Source of the DNA: Acuticoccus sp051016205
GTDB taxonomy: Bacteria; Pseudomonadota; Alphaproteobacteria; Rhizobiales; Amorphaceae
DNA length: 64,000 bases
Assembly (NCBI GenBank): GCA_051016205.1
Contig: CP136534.1
Coordinates: 3,410,001 to 3,474,000 of the forward strand
Direction of reading: 5' to 3'
Each line of letters begins with the position of its first letter. Within the stretch, counting starts at the first letter, position 1. A program made the translations under genes and the position numbers. The notes beneath the pieces are model-generated. The model made no database searches and was not told the DNA's origin. It was given only the letters and a program-made list of their open reading frames with translations. Positions 17,059 to 25,592 of the stretch are shown piece after piece.

Positions 17059-17199
17059 ATGTTCAGCCCGAACACTGAAAACAAGAGCGCCGCCCACGCT
17101 GCGATCAACACGCGTCCCGACAGTGCCTACACTGTCCTGGATTTCCTGGCGGCGCTCGCCTTCATCATCGGGTCGCTCTCTTACTTCCTCGCCAAATGA
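17059..17199 (+). CDS. YrhK-like small membrane protein, first half
   Basis: A 46-residue ORF starting MFSPNTENKSAAHAAINTRP and containing one hydrophobic helix (YTVLDFLAALAFIIGSLSYF). This is the pattern of the first helix of YrhK-domain proteins, which normally carry two helices in one polypeptide of roughly 60-95 residues. The stop codon TGA (17197-17199) overlaps the ATG of the next ORF, which encodes the second helix in the -1 frame. A GTGAAG sequence lies 9-14 bases upstream of the ATG. See the next entry. Confidence 0.65.
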   Translation: MFSPNTENKSAAHAAINTRPDSAYTVLDFLAALAFIIGSLSYFLAK

Positions 17200-17351
17200 C
17201 CGTCTACGGGACCTGGCTGTTCTTGATCGGATCGGTCCGGTTCGCGGCCATGCCCACCATCCGCCCATCGCGGGAGATCGCCTATTTGCGCCTGGATCGC
17301 CGACAGGCACTGGCGCGCGCGGCCGAGGACGGGCAATCTGGCGCAAAGTGA
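17196..17351 (+). CDS. YrhK-like small membrane protein, second half
   Basis: A 51-residue ORF that starts at the ATG of an ATGA overlap with the preceding ORF. It reads MTVYGTWLFLIGSVRFAAMP, TIRPSREIAYLRLDRR and a charged tail. GTWLFLIGS followed by P-x-IR-x-x-REI is the signature of the second helix of YrhK domains. Together the two ORFs make one complete YrhK domain divided by a stop/start overlap. Either the pair is a true two-subunit arrangement, a -1 frameshift product is made at CCAAATGA, or the gene has suffered a one-base change. The function of YrhK is not known. Confidence 0.65.
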   Translation: MTVYGTWLFLIGSVRFAAMPTIRPSREIAYLRLDRRQALARAAEDGQSGAK

Positions 17352-17406
17352 CGATCCGGCCGCCCCGCCAAATCGAGGCTGGCCGGGAACTTGAAAGGGT
17401 GAGCGG

Positions 17407-19485
17407 ATGAAACGTGTCGGCGTCGACGTTGGAGGGACCTTCACGGATATCGTATTGGACCGGCCCGGCACGGGCATTGTCGTCCACAAGGTTCCGTCCA
17501 CCCCTGCCGACCAGTCCGAAGGGGTGGTGCGCGGCGTCACCGAAATCTGCCAGATGGCGGGTATCGACCCCGGCGAGGTGGACATGGTGCTCCACGGCAC
17601 CACCGTTGCCACCAACATGGTGATCGAGCGCAAGGGCGCGCGCGTCGGCATGCTCACCACCCGCGGATTTCGCGACATCCTGCACATGGCCCGCCACAAA
17701 CGGCCGCACAATTTCTCGCTTCAGTTCGACGTGCCCTGGCAATCCAAGCCGTTGGTGAAGCGACGCGATCGTCTGCCTATCACCGAGCGCTTGATGCCAC
17801 CCGACGGCACGGTGGAGGTGCCGCTCGCCGAGGATGAGGTGCGCGAGGCGGCGGAGCTGTTCAAAAAGCGCGGGCTCGATGCCGTCATCATCGGCTTCCT
17901 GTTCGCCTTCCTGAACGACGATCATGAAAAGCGCGCCAAGGCCATCGTCCAGGAGGTGATGCCTGGCGCGTTCGTGTCCTGCTCGTCTGAGGTGGTGAAC
18001 GTCATTCGCGAGTATGAGCGCTTCTCCACGTGCGCCATGAACGCCTATATCGGCCCCAAGGTGAGCCTTTACCTGTCGCGCCTTGAAGGTCGGCTGCGCG
18101 ATGCCGGTGTGTCGGCCATCGTGCGCATCATGCAGTCCAACGGTGGCATCTCCACCGTCGAAAACTCGTCCGAGCGGCCCGTCGGCCTGCTGCTGTCCGG
18201 GCCTGCAGGCGGTGTCATCGGCGGGAAGTGGACGGGTGAGGCGGCAGGCGCCGATAATGTCATCACCATCGACATTGGCGGTACGTCGGCCGACATCTCC
18301 GTCATCCAGGACGGTGACGTGCGCATCAAGAACCCGCGCGACACCGAGGTCGCCTCGCTTCCGGTTCTGGTGCCGATGATCGACATCGACGCCATCGGTG
18401 CTGGCGGCGGCTCCATCGCGTATATGGATTCAGGCGGGGCTTTCCGCGTTGGCCCACGCTCTGCAGGCGCCGATCCTGGTCCGGCCTGTTACGGCCAGGG
18501 CGGCACCGAGCCGACGGTGACGGACGCGCAGGTGGTGCTGGGGCGCCTTGACCCCGACCAGTTCTTGGGCGGCGATCTCACCATTGACGAAGGCCTTGCC
18601 CGTCAGGCCATCGAGACGCACATCGCCAAACCCTTGTCGCTGTCGGTGGAAGATGCTGCGCTCGGCATCTTGCGCATCATCAACAACAACATGGCCCTTG
18701 CCATCAACGCCAATTCCGTGGCGAAGGGCATCGACCCGCGCGCCTTCACGCTGATGGGGTTCGGCGGGGCAGGGCCGCTCCATGCGACGGCGCTGGCCGA
18801 GATCATCCAGACGCGAGACGTGATCAGCCCGCTCCAGCCAGGAATCACCGCCGCCATGGGCCTTTTGGTCACCGACCTTCAGTACGAGTACACGCACTCG
18901 GTGCTGACCGTGATGAACACGGCGAGCGATGAGGAGTTGGACGAACTCAACACCCGCTTCGACGAGTTGCGCGCCCTTGCCGACGTCCAACTCGACGCCG
19001 ACAACGTCCCCCAGAGCGAGCGTGTCTACAAGAAAGTGGCCGAGTGCCGTTATGTGGGCCAAGGTTTTGAATTGCGTGCCGACGTTCCCGAAGGGCCTTT
19101 GACGGCGGACAACAAGCAGTCCGTGGTGGACGCCTTCTTCGATGCCCACAAACAGGTCTACGGCCACGCCTTCAAGGATCAGTTGACGGAGGCCATCACC
19201 CTTCGGCTTATCGCAAGCGCTGCCACAGGCTCCCTCAACGTGCCCGACCTTTCCCAAGGTGGGCGCGTCGACCCGCAAGAGGCGCTCATGTACACCCGTC
19301 AGACCCGCTTTGACGACGGGCAGAGCCTCGACACACCGCGCTATCGCCGGCCGGATTTGAGGGCTGAGGATCGCGTCAACGGCCCCGCCATCATCGTCCA
19401 GCACAACTCCACCACGCTGGTGCCGCCTGGGTGGAGCGCGCACGTCATCGCCCACGGCGACTTGCGCCTTTCGCGTGCCTCCTAG
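17407..19485 (+). CDS. Hydantoinase/5-oxoprolinase subunit A (HyuA family)
   Basis: The 692-residue protein has the N-terminal Hydant_A_N motif VGVDVGGTFTDIVLD (residues 4-18), the MVLHGTTVATNMVIERKG block and the ATPase-like core ITIDIGGTSADISVI and GAGGGSIAYMDSGGAFRVGP. These ATP-dependent enzymes open cyclic amides (hydantoins, 5-oxoproline) or carboxylate ketones. It begins an apparent cluster with the B subunit at 20310, separated by a small antisense ORF and a SnoaL-like gene. The substrate is not deducible; 5-oxoproline or N-methylhydantoin are family examples. Confidence 0.93.
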   Translation: MKRVGVDVGGTFTDIVLDRPGTGIVVHKVPSTPADQSEGVVRGVTEICQMAGIDPGEVDMVLHGTTVATNMVIERKGARVGMLTTRGFRDILHMARHKRPHNFSLQFDVPWQSKPLVKRRDRLPITERLMPPDGTVEVPLAEDEVREAAELFKKRGLDAVIIGFLFAFLNDDHEKRAKAIVQEVMPGAFVSCSSEVVNVIREYERFSTCAMNAYIGPKVSLYLSRLEGRLRDAGVSAIVRIMQSNGGISTVENSSERPVGLLLSGPAGGVIGGKWTGEAAGADNVITIDIGGTSADISVIQDGDVRIKNPRDTEVASLPVLVPMIDIDAIGAGGGSIAYMDSGGAFRVGPRSAGADPGPACYGQGGTEPTVTDAQVVLGRLDPDQFLGGDLTIDEGLARQAIETHIAKPLSLSVEDAALGILRIINNNMALAINANSVAKGIDPRAFTLMGFGGAGPLHATALAEIIQTRDVISPLQPGITAAMGLLVTDLQYEYTHSVLTVMNTASDEELDELNTRFDELRALADVQLDADNVPQSERVYKKVAECRYVGQGFELRADVPEGPLTADNKQSVVDAFFDAHKQVYGHAFKDQLTEAITLRLIASAATGSLNVPDLSQGGRVDPQEALMYTRQTRFDDGQSLDTPRYRRPDLRAEDRVNGPAIIVQHNSTTLVPPGWSAHVIAHGDLRLSRAS

Positions 19486-19525
19486 GCGCGGCTCAAGGGT
19501 GGCAAAAGCCGTGCCTTCCAGTCCG

Positions 19526-19714
19526 TCAGGACCGCTTGTCGGGTGCGGCGTCGACGTCTTCGTCGGCAGCCTCGGGCGCGCCGTTGGCATTGGCAAACGG
19601 CAGTTCTTGGCGGCGAACCTTCATGGCATGCACCAGATCGTCAAAGCCAGGGCCACGCTCCATCCGGCGCGGCGACAGCAAAATATAACGGGCGACCAAA
19701 ACGTCGTTCAACAT
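19526..19714 (-). CDS. Small hypothetical protein, 62 residues
   Basis: An ORF on the strand opposite to its neighbours, starting MLNDVLVARYILLSPRRMER and ending in an acidic tail (APEAADEDVDAAPDKRS). A good CAGGAGA ribosome site lies 6-7 bases before the ATG at 19714, which is the main reason to accept it. No signal peptide or known motif is recognised. It sits between hyuA and the SnoaL-like gene and breaks up that otherwise co-directional cluster. Confidence 0.5.
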   Translation of the reverse strand: MLNDVLVARYILLSPRRMERGPGFDDLVHAMKVRRQELPFANANGAPEAADEDVDAAPDKRS

Positions 19715-19859
19715 GGCGTGTCTCCTGAAAATCACGGCGGTGGGGCAACACGCCCACCGGCCCAAACGGCGCTGATGATCTGTTCATTTGGGCGGCCGGG
19801 GCGTTGCGTGCCGTGACGCACATCACGCCTTTGGGACCAAAGCCACAAAAGGTTTGCCA

Positions 19860-20282
19860 ATGACGCTTGAGGCCAACAAAGCCCTCGCCCGAAGAATGCT
19901 CGGACTATGGGCCGGCACGTCCCATGACGATGCTCACGCCTTCATTGCCGACACGTACGTGAACCATCAGGAACCCTATGTGGAAGACGGCTCCAACGAC
20001 CTTGATCTGACGGCCTGGCTCACCCTCGTCGACGGGCACAAAGCCGCCTTCCCAGACTGCCGCGTTGAGATCCTGCGTCAGGTGGCCGAAGGCGACACGG
20101 TGGCCACCCGCTGGCGGTTCAGTGCCACCAACAAAGGGCCCTACCTTGGCCGCCCCGCCACCAACGCACCTCTGTCTTGGACCGGCATTGAGATCGACGT
20201 GATCAAGGACGGCAAGATCATCGAAAGCTGGGTCGACTGGGACATGGTCCGCCAGCTGAAACAACTCGGCCACATCGCATGA
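19860..20282 (+). CDS. SnoaL-like polyketide cyclase / ester cyclase family protein
   Basis: A 140-residue NTF2-fold protein of SnoaL type: DDAHAFIADTYVNHQ, HKAAFPDCRVEILRQVAEGD, TVATRWRFSATNKG and the closing KIIESWVDWDMVRQLKQLG are the standard family blocks. The ATG at 19860 starts the domain (MTLEANKALARRML). It lies between the A and B subunits of the hydantoinase/oxoprolinase pair, 27 bases before hyuB, so it may process the same compound. Other SnoaL proteins are cyclases or hydrolases and many are of unknown function. Confidence 0.85.
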   Translation: MTLEANKALARRMLGLWAGTSHDDAHAFIADTYVNHQEPYVEDGSNDLDLTAWLTLVDGHKAAFPDCRVEILRQVAEGDTVATRWRFSATNKGPYLGRPATNAPLSWTGIEIDVIKDGKIIESWVDWDMVRQLKQLGHIA

Positions 20283-20309
20283 GGCCCCAACCCCCAATGA
20301 GGCGATAGG

Positions 20310-22082
20310 ATGAGCCAAATCGACCCAATCACCCTTCAGGTCATCGGCGGGGCGTTGCACTCCATCGCCGAGCAGATGGGCAACGTCCTTTACCGGATGA
20401 GCTATTCCTCCATCATCCGCGAAAGCCAGGACCTTGGGGCGGGCCTGTTCGACACCGACTACAACACCCTGTGCGAATCCGATTCAACGCCCATGCACAT
20501 CGGCTCGCTGCCAGGCTACCTGCGCGGCATCGGCAAGCGGATTCCCAACGACAAATGGCTGCCTGGGGACTGTGTCATTCACAATCACCCCTATGAAGGC
20601 GCCTCCCACTCGCCAGACATTGCCGTCGTCATGCCCGTTTTCCATCAGGGCGAACTAGTGGGCTTTTCCGCCAACACCGCCCACCATGTGGACATTGGCG
20701 CAGCGACCCCAGGCCTCATCATCGACGTGCCTGACATGTACGCAGAGGGGATGCTCTATAACGGGCTGAAACTTTACGAAGGCGGCAAGCGCAACGAAGC
20801 GCTCTGGCAGTACATTGCCGACAACACCCGCGTCGCCCCCCTGGTGATGGGCGACCTTGAAGCGCAGATCGCCTCCGCCGAGCTCGGCGTGCGGCGCTTC
20901 GAGGAGCTCTTTGCCAAGTACGGCAAGGAGGACGTCCAGTCCGCCTGTGCGGAGTTGATGGACTACACCGAGCGGATGCTCCGCGCCGAGATCGCCAAAA
21001 TCCCAGACGGAGACTATACGGCCGAGGGCTTTTTGGACGACGACGGCAGGACCCGGGGCGTGACGCTCCCCGTCAAAGTGACGGTCCGGGTGCGCGGCGA
21101 CGACGTGGAGGTGGACACCACAGGCTCGTCCGATCAGGTGCCAACCTGCTTCAACGTGCCGTTCGATGGGTCCACCAAGGTTGCCGCTTACTTTGCATTC
21201 CGCTCGCTGCTCCTGGACACCTACACCCACCAGGAGGACATTCCCCAGAACGAAGGCTCCTTCCGTCCCGTGAAGGTAACCTCGCCGAAAGGGTCCATCT
21301 ACAACCCTGTGCCGCCGGTCGCAGCGGAGGCGCGGTTTTGCCAGATCCAGCGCATGGTGGACCTCATCATCAAAGCGCTCGCCCCCGTCATTCCCGATAA
21401 GGTGACGGCGGGGAACGCGGCAACCCTCTCCTTCGCCGCCTATTCAGGCGTGAGACCCAATGGCGACTACTGGGTGTTCTTGGAGGTGAACGAGGCGGCC
21501 ATGGGCGCACGCCCCCTCACCGACGGGCCGGACACGGTGGAGGAGTTGATGCGCAACACCCGCAACAACCCCCTGGAAGACCTCGGCATGCACCTGCCTT
21601 TGATCTGCGACCGTTACGAGGTGCGCGACGACATCGTCCCGGGAGCAGGGCGCACCCGCGGCGGGGCAGGGGTGGTGAAAGCCCAGCGCTTCCTCACCCC
21701 GGGCTTCATGACGCATGAGAGCGACCGCCATGAGGACACGCCCTGGGGCATCTTCGGCGGTAAGGAAGGGGCCGTGGGTAAGCTTGAGGTTCACAACATC
21801 CACAAGCCAGGCTCGCTGCGCCAGGAGCCTGCCAAGCTCTCAGGCCTTCGCGTTGAGGAGGGAGACGTGATCTCCTACTTCTCCCCCTCAGGCGGCGGCT
21901 ACGGTGACCCGTTGGAGCGTGCGCCAGAAAAGGTGCTTGACGATGTGCTCGACGGCTTCATTTCGCCGGAGCACGCGCGGGTGGACTATGGTGTCGTCCT
22001 TGCCAAGACCGATGATGGTTATGAGTGGGGGCTCGACCACGACGCCACGGCGCTGTTGCGGGAGGAGCGCCGCGCCTCCTGA
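20310..22082 (+). CDS. Hydantoinase/5-oxoprolinase subunit B (HyuB family)
   Basis: The 590-residue protein has the HyuB family features throughout: IDPITLQVIGGALHSIAEQM at the start, RESQDLGAGLFDTDYN, PGDCVIHNHPYEGASHSPDI, the NTAHHVDIGAATPG metal-site-like His block, and the closing SYFSPSGGGYGDPLERAPE. It is the partner of the HyuA subunit; the two chains form one ATP-dependent amidohydrolase or carboxylase. It starts with ATG at 20310 after AATGAGG. A perfect 10-bp hairpin follows the stop. Confidence 0.94.
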   Translation: MSQIDPITLQVIGGALHSIAEQMGNVLYRMSYSSIIRESQDLGAGLFDTDYNTLCESDSTPMHIGSLPGYLRGIGKRIPNDKWLPGDCVIHNHPYEGASHSPDIAVVMPVFHQGELVGFSANTAHHVDIGAATPGLIIDVPDMYAEGMLYNGLKLYEGGKRNEALWQYIADNTRVAPLVMGDLEAQIASAELGVRRFEELFAKYGKEDVQSACAELMDYTERMLRAEIAKIPDGDYTAEGFLDDDGRTRGVTLPVKVTVRVRGDDVEVDTTGSSDQVPTCFNVPFDGSTKVAAYFAFRSLLLDTYTHQEDIPQNEGSFRPVKVTSPKGSIYNPVPPVAAEARFCQIQRMVDLIIKALAPVIPDKVTAGNAATLSFAAYSGVRPNGDYWVFLEVNEAAMGARPLTDGPDTVEELMRNTRNNPLEDLGMHLPLICDRYEVRDDIVPGAGRTRGGAGVVKAQRFLTPGFMTHESDRHEDTPWGIFGGKEGAVGKLEVHNIHKPGSLRQEPAKLSGLRVEEGDVISYFSPSGGGYGDPLERAPEKVLDDVLDGFISPEHARVDYGVVLAKTDDGYEWGLDHDATALLREERRAS

Positions 22083-22104
22083 ACGTTTGAGCGCCGAGGA
22101 AAGA

Positions 22105-22132
22105 GAAGCGGCGGTGCTGAGCCCGCCGCTTC
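22105..22132. terminator. Bidirectional terminator candidate between hyuB and the Tim44-like gene
   Basis: GAAGCGGCGG (22105-22114) and CCGCCGCTTC (22123-22132) form a perfect 10-bp stem with an 8-nt loop between convergent genes. A short T-rich stretch follows on the minus side (TCTCTTTCC), none on the plus side. Confidence 0.6.
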
Positions 22133-22145
22133 CGTCTTGATCGGC

Positions 22146-23201
22146 CTACTGGATGGCCGAGAGTTTCCATGTGCCGCCTATGGGCCGCACGAAGGTCCAG
22201 ATCTCGGTGGTTTCTGTCGGTGTTTCGTTGCCGTCGACGATCTCGCCCGTGTTGCGATCGCGCATGATGTCGATGCTCTCATAGCGCATGGCAACGGTGG
22301 CGTACTCCTGCTCGCCCTCCCGCCAAGCCTCTGACAGATCGCCCTCCAGAAGCTTCACGTCACGCACTTCGTTGCGTTTGCCGGCAACAGCGTTCTCGCT
22401 CAGCTCCTCCGACAGGAAAGAGACGATTTCAGGCGTTGAGCGATCACGCAGCCCCGTAAAGTCCTCCCGCGTGAAGGCAGCTTGGATTTCCACCAGCAGC
22501 TGCTCGAAGGCGTCGAAGTCTTCGCCCGTCAGGCCGATGTCGTCGTGGCCACCCATGGGCGCATCCTGACCGTCGGGCGCACCCGCGCCAGAAGGAGCAG
22601 CGCCGGGAGGAGGGGCATCCACCACTGGGCCGGCACCAGGGGCCATGCCGGACCCCGTGGCTCCGTGGGCCTGGTAAGGGGTCGACCCTGTCTGCGGTAG
22701 TCCGCTTGACCCGGGGGCGGCGCCAGGGCGCGCGCCTGCAAGAGCCGGTGTGCTGCGCGAGCGGAACAGGCGCATCACCAGCATCACAATCAAGACCACG
22801 GCGCCGATCTGCAGCAACAGGCCCAGGAAGCCTGCAAGACCGCCGACGCCGTTGCCAAGCATCAGTCCGATCAAGCCGCCCAGCATGAGGCCACCGAGGA
22901 GGCCGCCCATCATCCCGCCCATCATGCCTGTGCGGCCGGCTTGGGCGGCGGTCCCTGCCGTGCCTGGCTGCTGTTGGGCACCTGGCTGGTTGGTTTGGGT
23001 GCGCGGGGTCATGGAGCGGTCCACAGGACGGGCCTGATTGGGGGCTGTACGGGTGGCTGCGGGCGCGTCGAACGTGCGCGCGCCACGGCTGCCGAACCGG
23101 CCACCGCGCCGCGCCTCGGCATAATCGACCGCCACGAGCGTGAAGCTGACCGCCAAGACCACAAGCACGATCACGCCGCGAAGGCTGTAAAGGAGGCGCA
23201 T
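22146..23201 (-). CDS. Tim44-like domain protein, membrane-anchored
   Basis: The 351-residue protein starts with a membrane or signal helix (LRGVIVLVVLAVSFTLVAVD), then a Pro/Thr/Gln-rich linker, then Gly/Met-rich hydrophobic repeats (MMGGMMGGLLGGLMLGGLIG) and a further helix around residues 120-145. Next come a low-complexity Pro/Gly/Ala linker and, from about residue 225, a Tim44-like domain (FDAFEQLLVEIQAAFTREDF, ending EIWTFVRPIGGTWKLSAIQ). This layout is standard for bacterial Tim44-like proteins of alphaproteobacteria. The role is unknown. A GAGGATCAG ribosome site precedes the ATG. Confidence 0.9.
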   Translation of the reverse strand: MRLLYSLRGVIVLVVLAVSFTLVAVDYAEARRGGRFGSRGARTFDAPAATRTAPNQARPVDRSMTPRTQTNQPGAQQQPGTAGTAAQAGRTGMMGGMMGGLLGGLMLGGLIGLMLGNGVGGLAGFLGLLLQIGAVVLIVMLVMRLFRSRSTPALAGARPGAAPGSSGLPQTGSTPYQAHGATGSGMAPGAGPVVDAPPPGAAPSGAGAPDGQDAPMGGHDDIGLTGEDFDAFEQLLVEIQAAFTREDFTGLRDRSTPEIVSFLSEELSENAVAGKRNEVRDVKLLEGDLSEAWREGEQEYATVAMRYESIDIMRDRNTGEIVDGNETPTETTEIWTFVRPIGGTWKLSAIQ

Positions 23202-23415
23202 CTGATCCTCATCAAAGGGGTTGGTGTGTGTGGCGGGTCATATGGGGCGCAAACCGCGCCTGCCCAATGCTGAGAGCGTGGTTAGTGCGGCTTCTTCCGA
23301 CAGGAAATGAACACAATCGACAAATGACGCCGATGCTGCTCCACTGGCGCCTTAGCGTTGGTCCGGCACTTGCTAGCGAAACGACCAGACAGCGCAACAA
23401 GGCGAGGAGAAAACG

Positions 23416-24681
23416 ATGGCGAAAACAATCACCCGGCGCGGGGTCCTGAAGGGCGCGGCAGCAGCGGGCGCGGCAACGGCGGTGACGGGCTTTCCCACCG
23501 TATGGGCCCAGAACATCAAAGACATCACCATCAACCACACGGGTATGAGCTACTCCACGCTCATCGACATTGCCCGCCAGGCGAGCCAGGACCTTGGCTT
23601 CAAGGTGGAGATGAGCGTGGTGGACCATGCCGGCCTCACCAACCGCATGATCAACGATCCAGGCTCCATCGACGTGGCCGATTCTGAAATCTGGCAGGCC
23701 AAGGTCTGGGTGCCCCAGGGCGTCACCCAGGCCATTGACGTCAGCAAGATCAGCCTGTGGGACCAGGTGACGCCGCTTTACAAGGACGGCACCTTCGCCG
23801 GCAAACCGGTGTCCACCGAAGGCGATTCCCCGTTCGAGTACATGTACCGCTCCGCCCAGGACGGGAATGCTTTCGTGGAGGGGCCGACGGATTGGGCGAC
23901 CTTCGTGCCGGGCGTCTACAACGCCGACACCCTTGGCATCCGCCCCGATGAGATCGGCGAATCCGTGGACTCCTGGGCCGCCCTCATCGACCCGAAGTTC
24001 AACGGCAAGGCTGCGATCCAGAACATTCCCACCATCGGCATCATGGATGCTGTGATGGCGCTGTCGGCCTCCGGCGAAGTCACCTATGCCGACAAAGGCA
24101 ACCTGACGCCTGATGAAATCAACGCCACCATCGCCAAGCTCATCGAACTGAAGCGGGCAGGGCACTGGCGCGCCCTTTGGAACACTTTTGACGAATCGGT
24201 CAACCTGATGGCCTCGGGCGAGGTGGTCATCCAGTCCATGTGGTCGCCTGCGGTGACGGCCGTGCGCACCCAGGGGATCGAATGCGTCTACCAGCCCTTG
24301 AAGGAAGGCTATCGCGGCTGGGGCAACGGCCTTGCCATGATGAGCCATCTGGAGGGCATGAAGCGCGATGCCGCTTACGAGTACCTCAACTGGTACCTGT
24401 CCGGCTGGGTTGGCGGCTTCATCGCCAAGCAGGGCTACTACATCTCCGTGCCTGAAAAGGCCAAGGAGTTCCTCACTCCCAACGAGTGGGGCTTCTTCTA
24501 CGAAGGCCAGGCGGCAACGGCGCCCATCACGAGCCCCACCGGCGATGTCACCAACCCCACCGGCGCAGTGCGCGACGGCGGTTCCTACGACGAGCGCTTC
24601 TCCAAGGTCGCCGTGTGGAACAACCTCATGGACAATGCGCCGCTCCTGTTCTCAAAATGGAACGAGTTCAACGCCGCTTGA
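23416..24681 (+). CDS. ABC transporter substrate-binding protein, polyamine (PotD) type, TAT-exported
   Basis: The 421-residue precursor carries a TAT signal (TRRGVLKGAAAAGAATAVTG) with processing probably after VWA near residue 31. The mature part is of the extracellular binding family used by spermidine/putrescine-type importers: DSWAALIDPKFNGKAAI, a LIELKRAGHWRALW segment, and EVVIQSMWSPAVTAV. A GAGGAG site precedes the ATG. It is followed by a small lipoprotein ORF, a K+ channel and then one cognate-type permease. No ATPase subunit is in the window. The substrate is not known. Confidence 0.9.
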   Translation: MAKTITRRGVLKGAAAAGAATAVTGFPTVWAQNIKDITINHTGMSYSTLIDIARQASQDLGFKVEMSVVDHAGLTNRMINDPGSIDVADSEIWQAKVWVPQGVTQAIDVSKISLWDQVTPLYKDGTFAGKPVSTEGDSPFEYMYRSAQDGNAFVEGPTDWATFVPGVYNADTLGIRPDEIGESVDSWAALIDPKFNGKAAIQNIPTIGIMDAVMALSASGEVTYADKGNLTPDEINATIAKLIELKRAGHWRALWNTFDESVNLMASGEVVIQSMWSPAVTAVRTQGIECVYQPLKEGYRGWGNGLAMMSHLEGMKRDAAYEYLNWYLSGWVGGFIAKQGYYISVPEKAKEFLTPNEWGFFYEGQAATAPITSPTGDVTNPTGAVRDGGSYDERFSKVAVWNNLMDNAPLLFSKWNEFNAA

Positions 24682-24743
24682 GCCAGTCGCGCGACCCCTT
24701 GGCGCGGCGGCGCACCGACGTGACCGCCCCGCCATCCATCACA

Positions 24744-24863
24744 ATGCTTGCCGCACTTTTCCTTGCGGCAAGCGCTCTCTCAGCCTGCGTGACCTCTGAC
24801 GATACCAGAGTCAGCGTCGGCGGCGGTGTGGAGACCACCGTCAGCACCCACACCAACTTTTAG
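24744..24863 (+). CDS. Small lipoprotein, 39 residues
   Basis: A short ORF with a complete lipoprotein signal: MLAALFLAASALSACVTSDD, with lipobox LSAC. The mature part would be only about 25 residues (rich in Val, Thr and Ser, ending THTNF). The compact lipobox and its fit in the 200-base gap before the K+ channel gene support it as a real, though unrecognised, gene. Confidence 0.5.
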   Translation: MLAALFLAASALSACVTSDDTRVSVGGGVETTVSTHTNF

Positions 24864-24869
24864 CCACCC

Positions 24870-25592
24870 GTGCATCGCGCCCGCGTTCAAGCCATTCTGG
24901 ACGGCGAGGACCCCGTTCTCGGCCGGCGTGTTGCCTTTGCCATTCAGGCGCTGATCCTCATTTCTGTTGTGTCCATTGCGGTGGAGACCTTGCCTGGCCT
25001 GCCGCCGTGGCTGCGCCAGACGCTTTTGATCGAAGAGTGGGTGATTGTCTTCATCTTCCTTGCGGAATACTTGGCACGGATCTACGCAGCCGAAAACAAG
25101 CTGCGCTATATCTTCAGCCCCTTCGGTCTGATCGACTTTTTCTCCATCGCGCCGACCCTGCTTCTGTTGGGCTACGATGTGCGCTCCATCCGCGCGCTGA
25201 GGGCCTTGCGGGTGCTGCGGCTGTTCAAGCTGGTGCGCTATGTGCGCGCGTTCGAGCGGTTGGGCCGCGCGTTCACCTCCATCTCCGCCGAACTGTTGGT
25301 GTTTGCCATGGTGGCCGCTGTGGTGCTCTACCTGTGCGCCACTGGCATCTACCTGTTCGAGCATGAAGCGCAGCCGGACGCTTTCGCCTCCATCCCCCAT
25401 TCCATGTGGTGGGCGGTCGTCACGCTCACCACCGTCGGCTATGGTGACGTCTATCCCGTGACGACCGGCGGACGGATCTTCACAGGCATCATCTTGCTCC
25501 TGGCACTGGGCGTCGTGGCCGTGCCGACGGGGCTCATCGCCTCAGCCCTCTCCTCAGAGCGTGAGAGCGAGAAGGAGGACGACACCCCGTGA
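24870..25592 (+). CDS. Voltage-gated K+ channel (six-helix ion transport family)
   Basis: A 240-residue protein with six membrane segments. The S4 helix has regularly spaced Arg (DVRSIRALRALRVLRLFKLV, about residues 105-125), and the pore carries the K+ selectivity filter in VTLTTVGYGDVYPVTTGG (about 188-205). The start is GTG at 24870; the stop overlaps the GTG of the following ABC permease in GTGA, so the channel is translated from the same mRNA as an ABC importer. That coupling is unusual. Confidence 0.92.
   Translation: MHRARVQAILDGEDPVLGRRVAFAIQALILISVVSIAVETLPGLPPWLRQTLLIEEWVIVFIFLAEYLARIYAAENKLRYIFSPFGLIDFFSIAPTLLLLGYDVRSIRALRALRVLRLFKLVRYVRAFERLGRAFTSISAELLVFAMVAAVVLYLCATGIYLFEHEAQPDAFASIPHSMWWAVVTLTTVGYGDVYPVTTGGRIFTGIILLLALGVVAVPTGLIASALSSERESEKEDDTP

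Noticed and set aside
18430..19596. 388-codon open frame antisense to hyuA
   Set aside because: A shadow of the HyuA coding frame without motifs.
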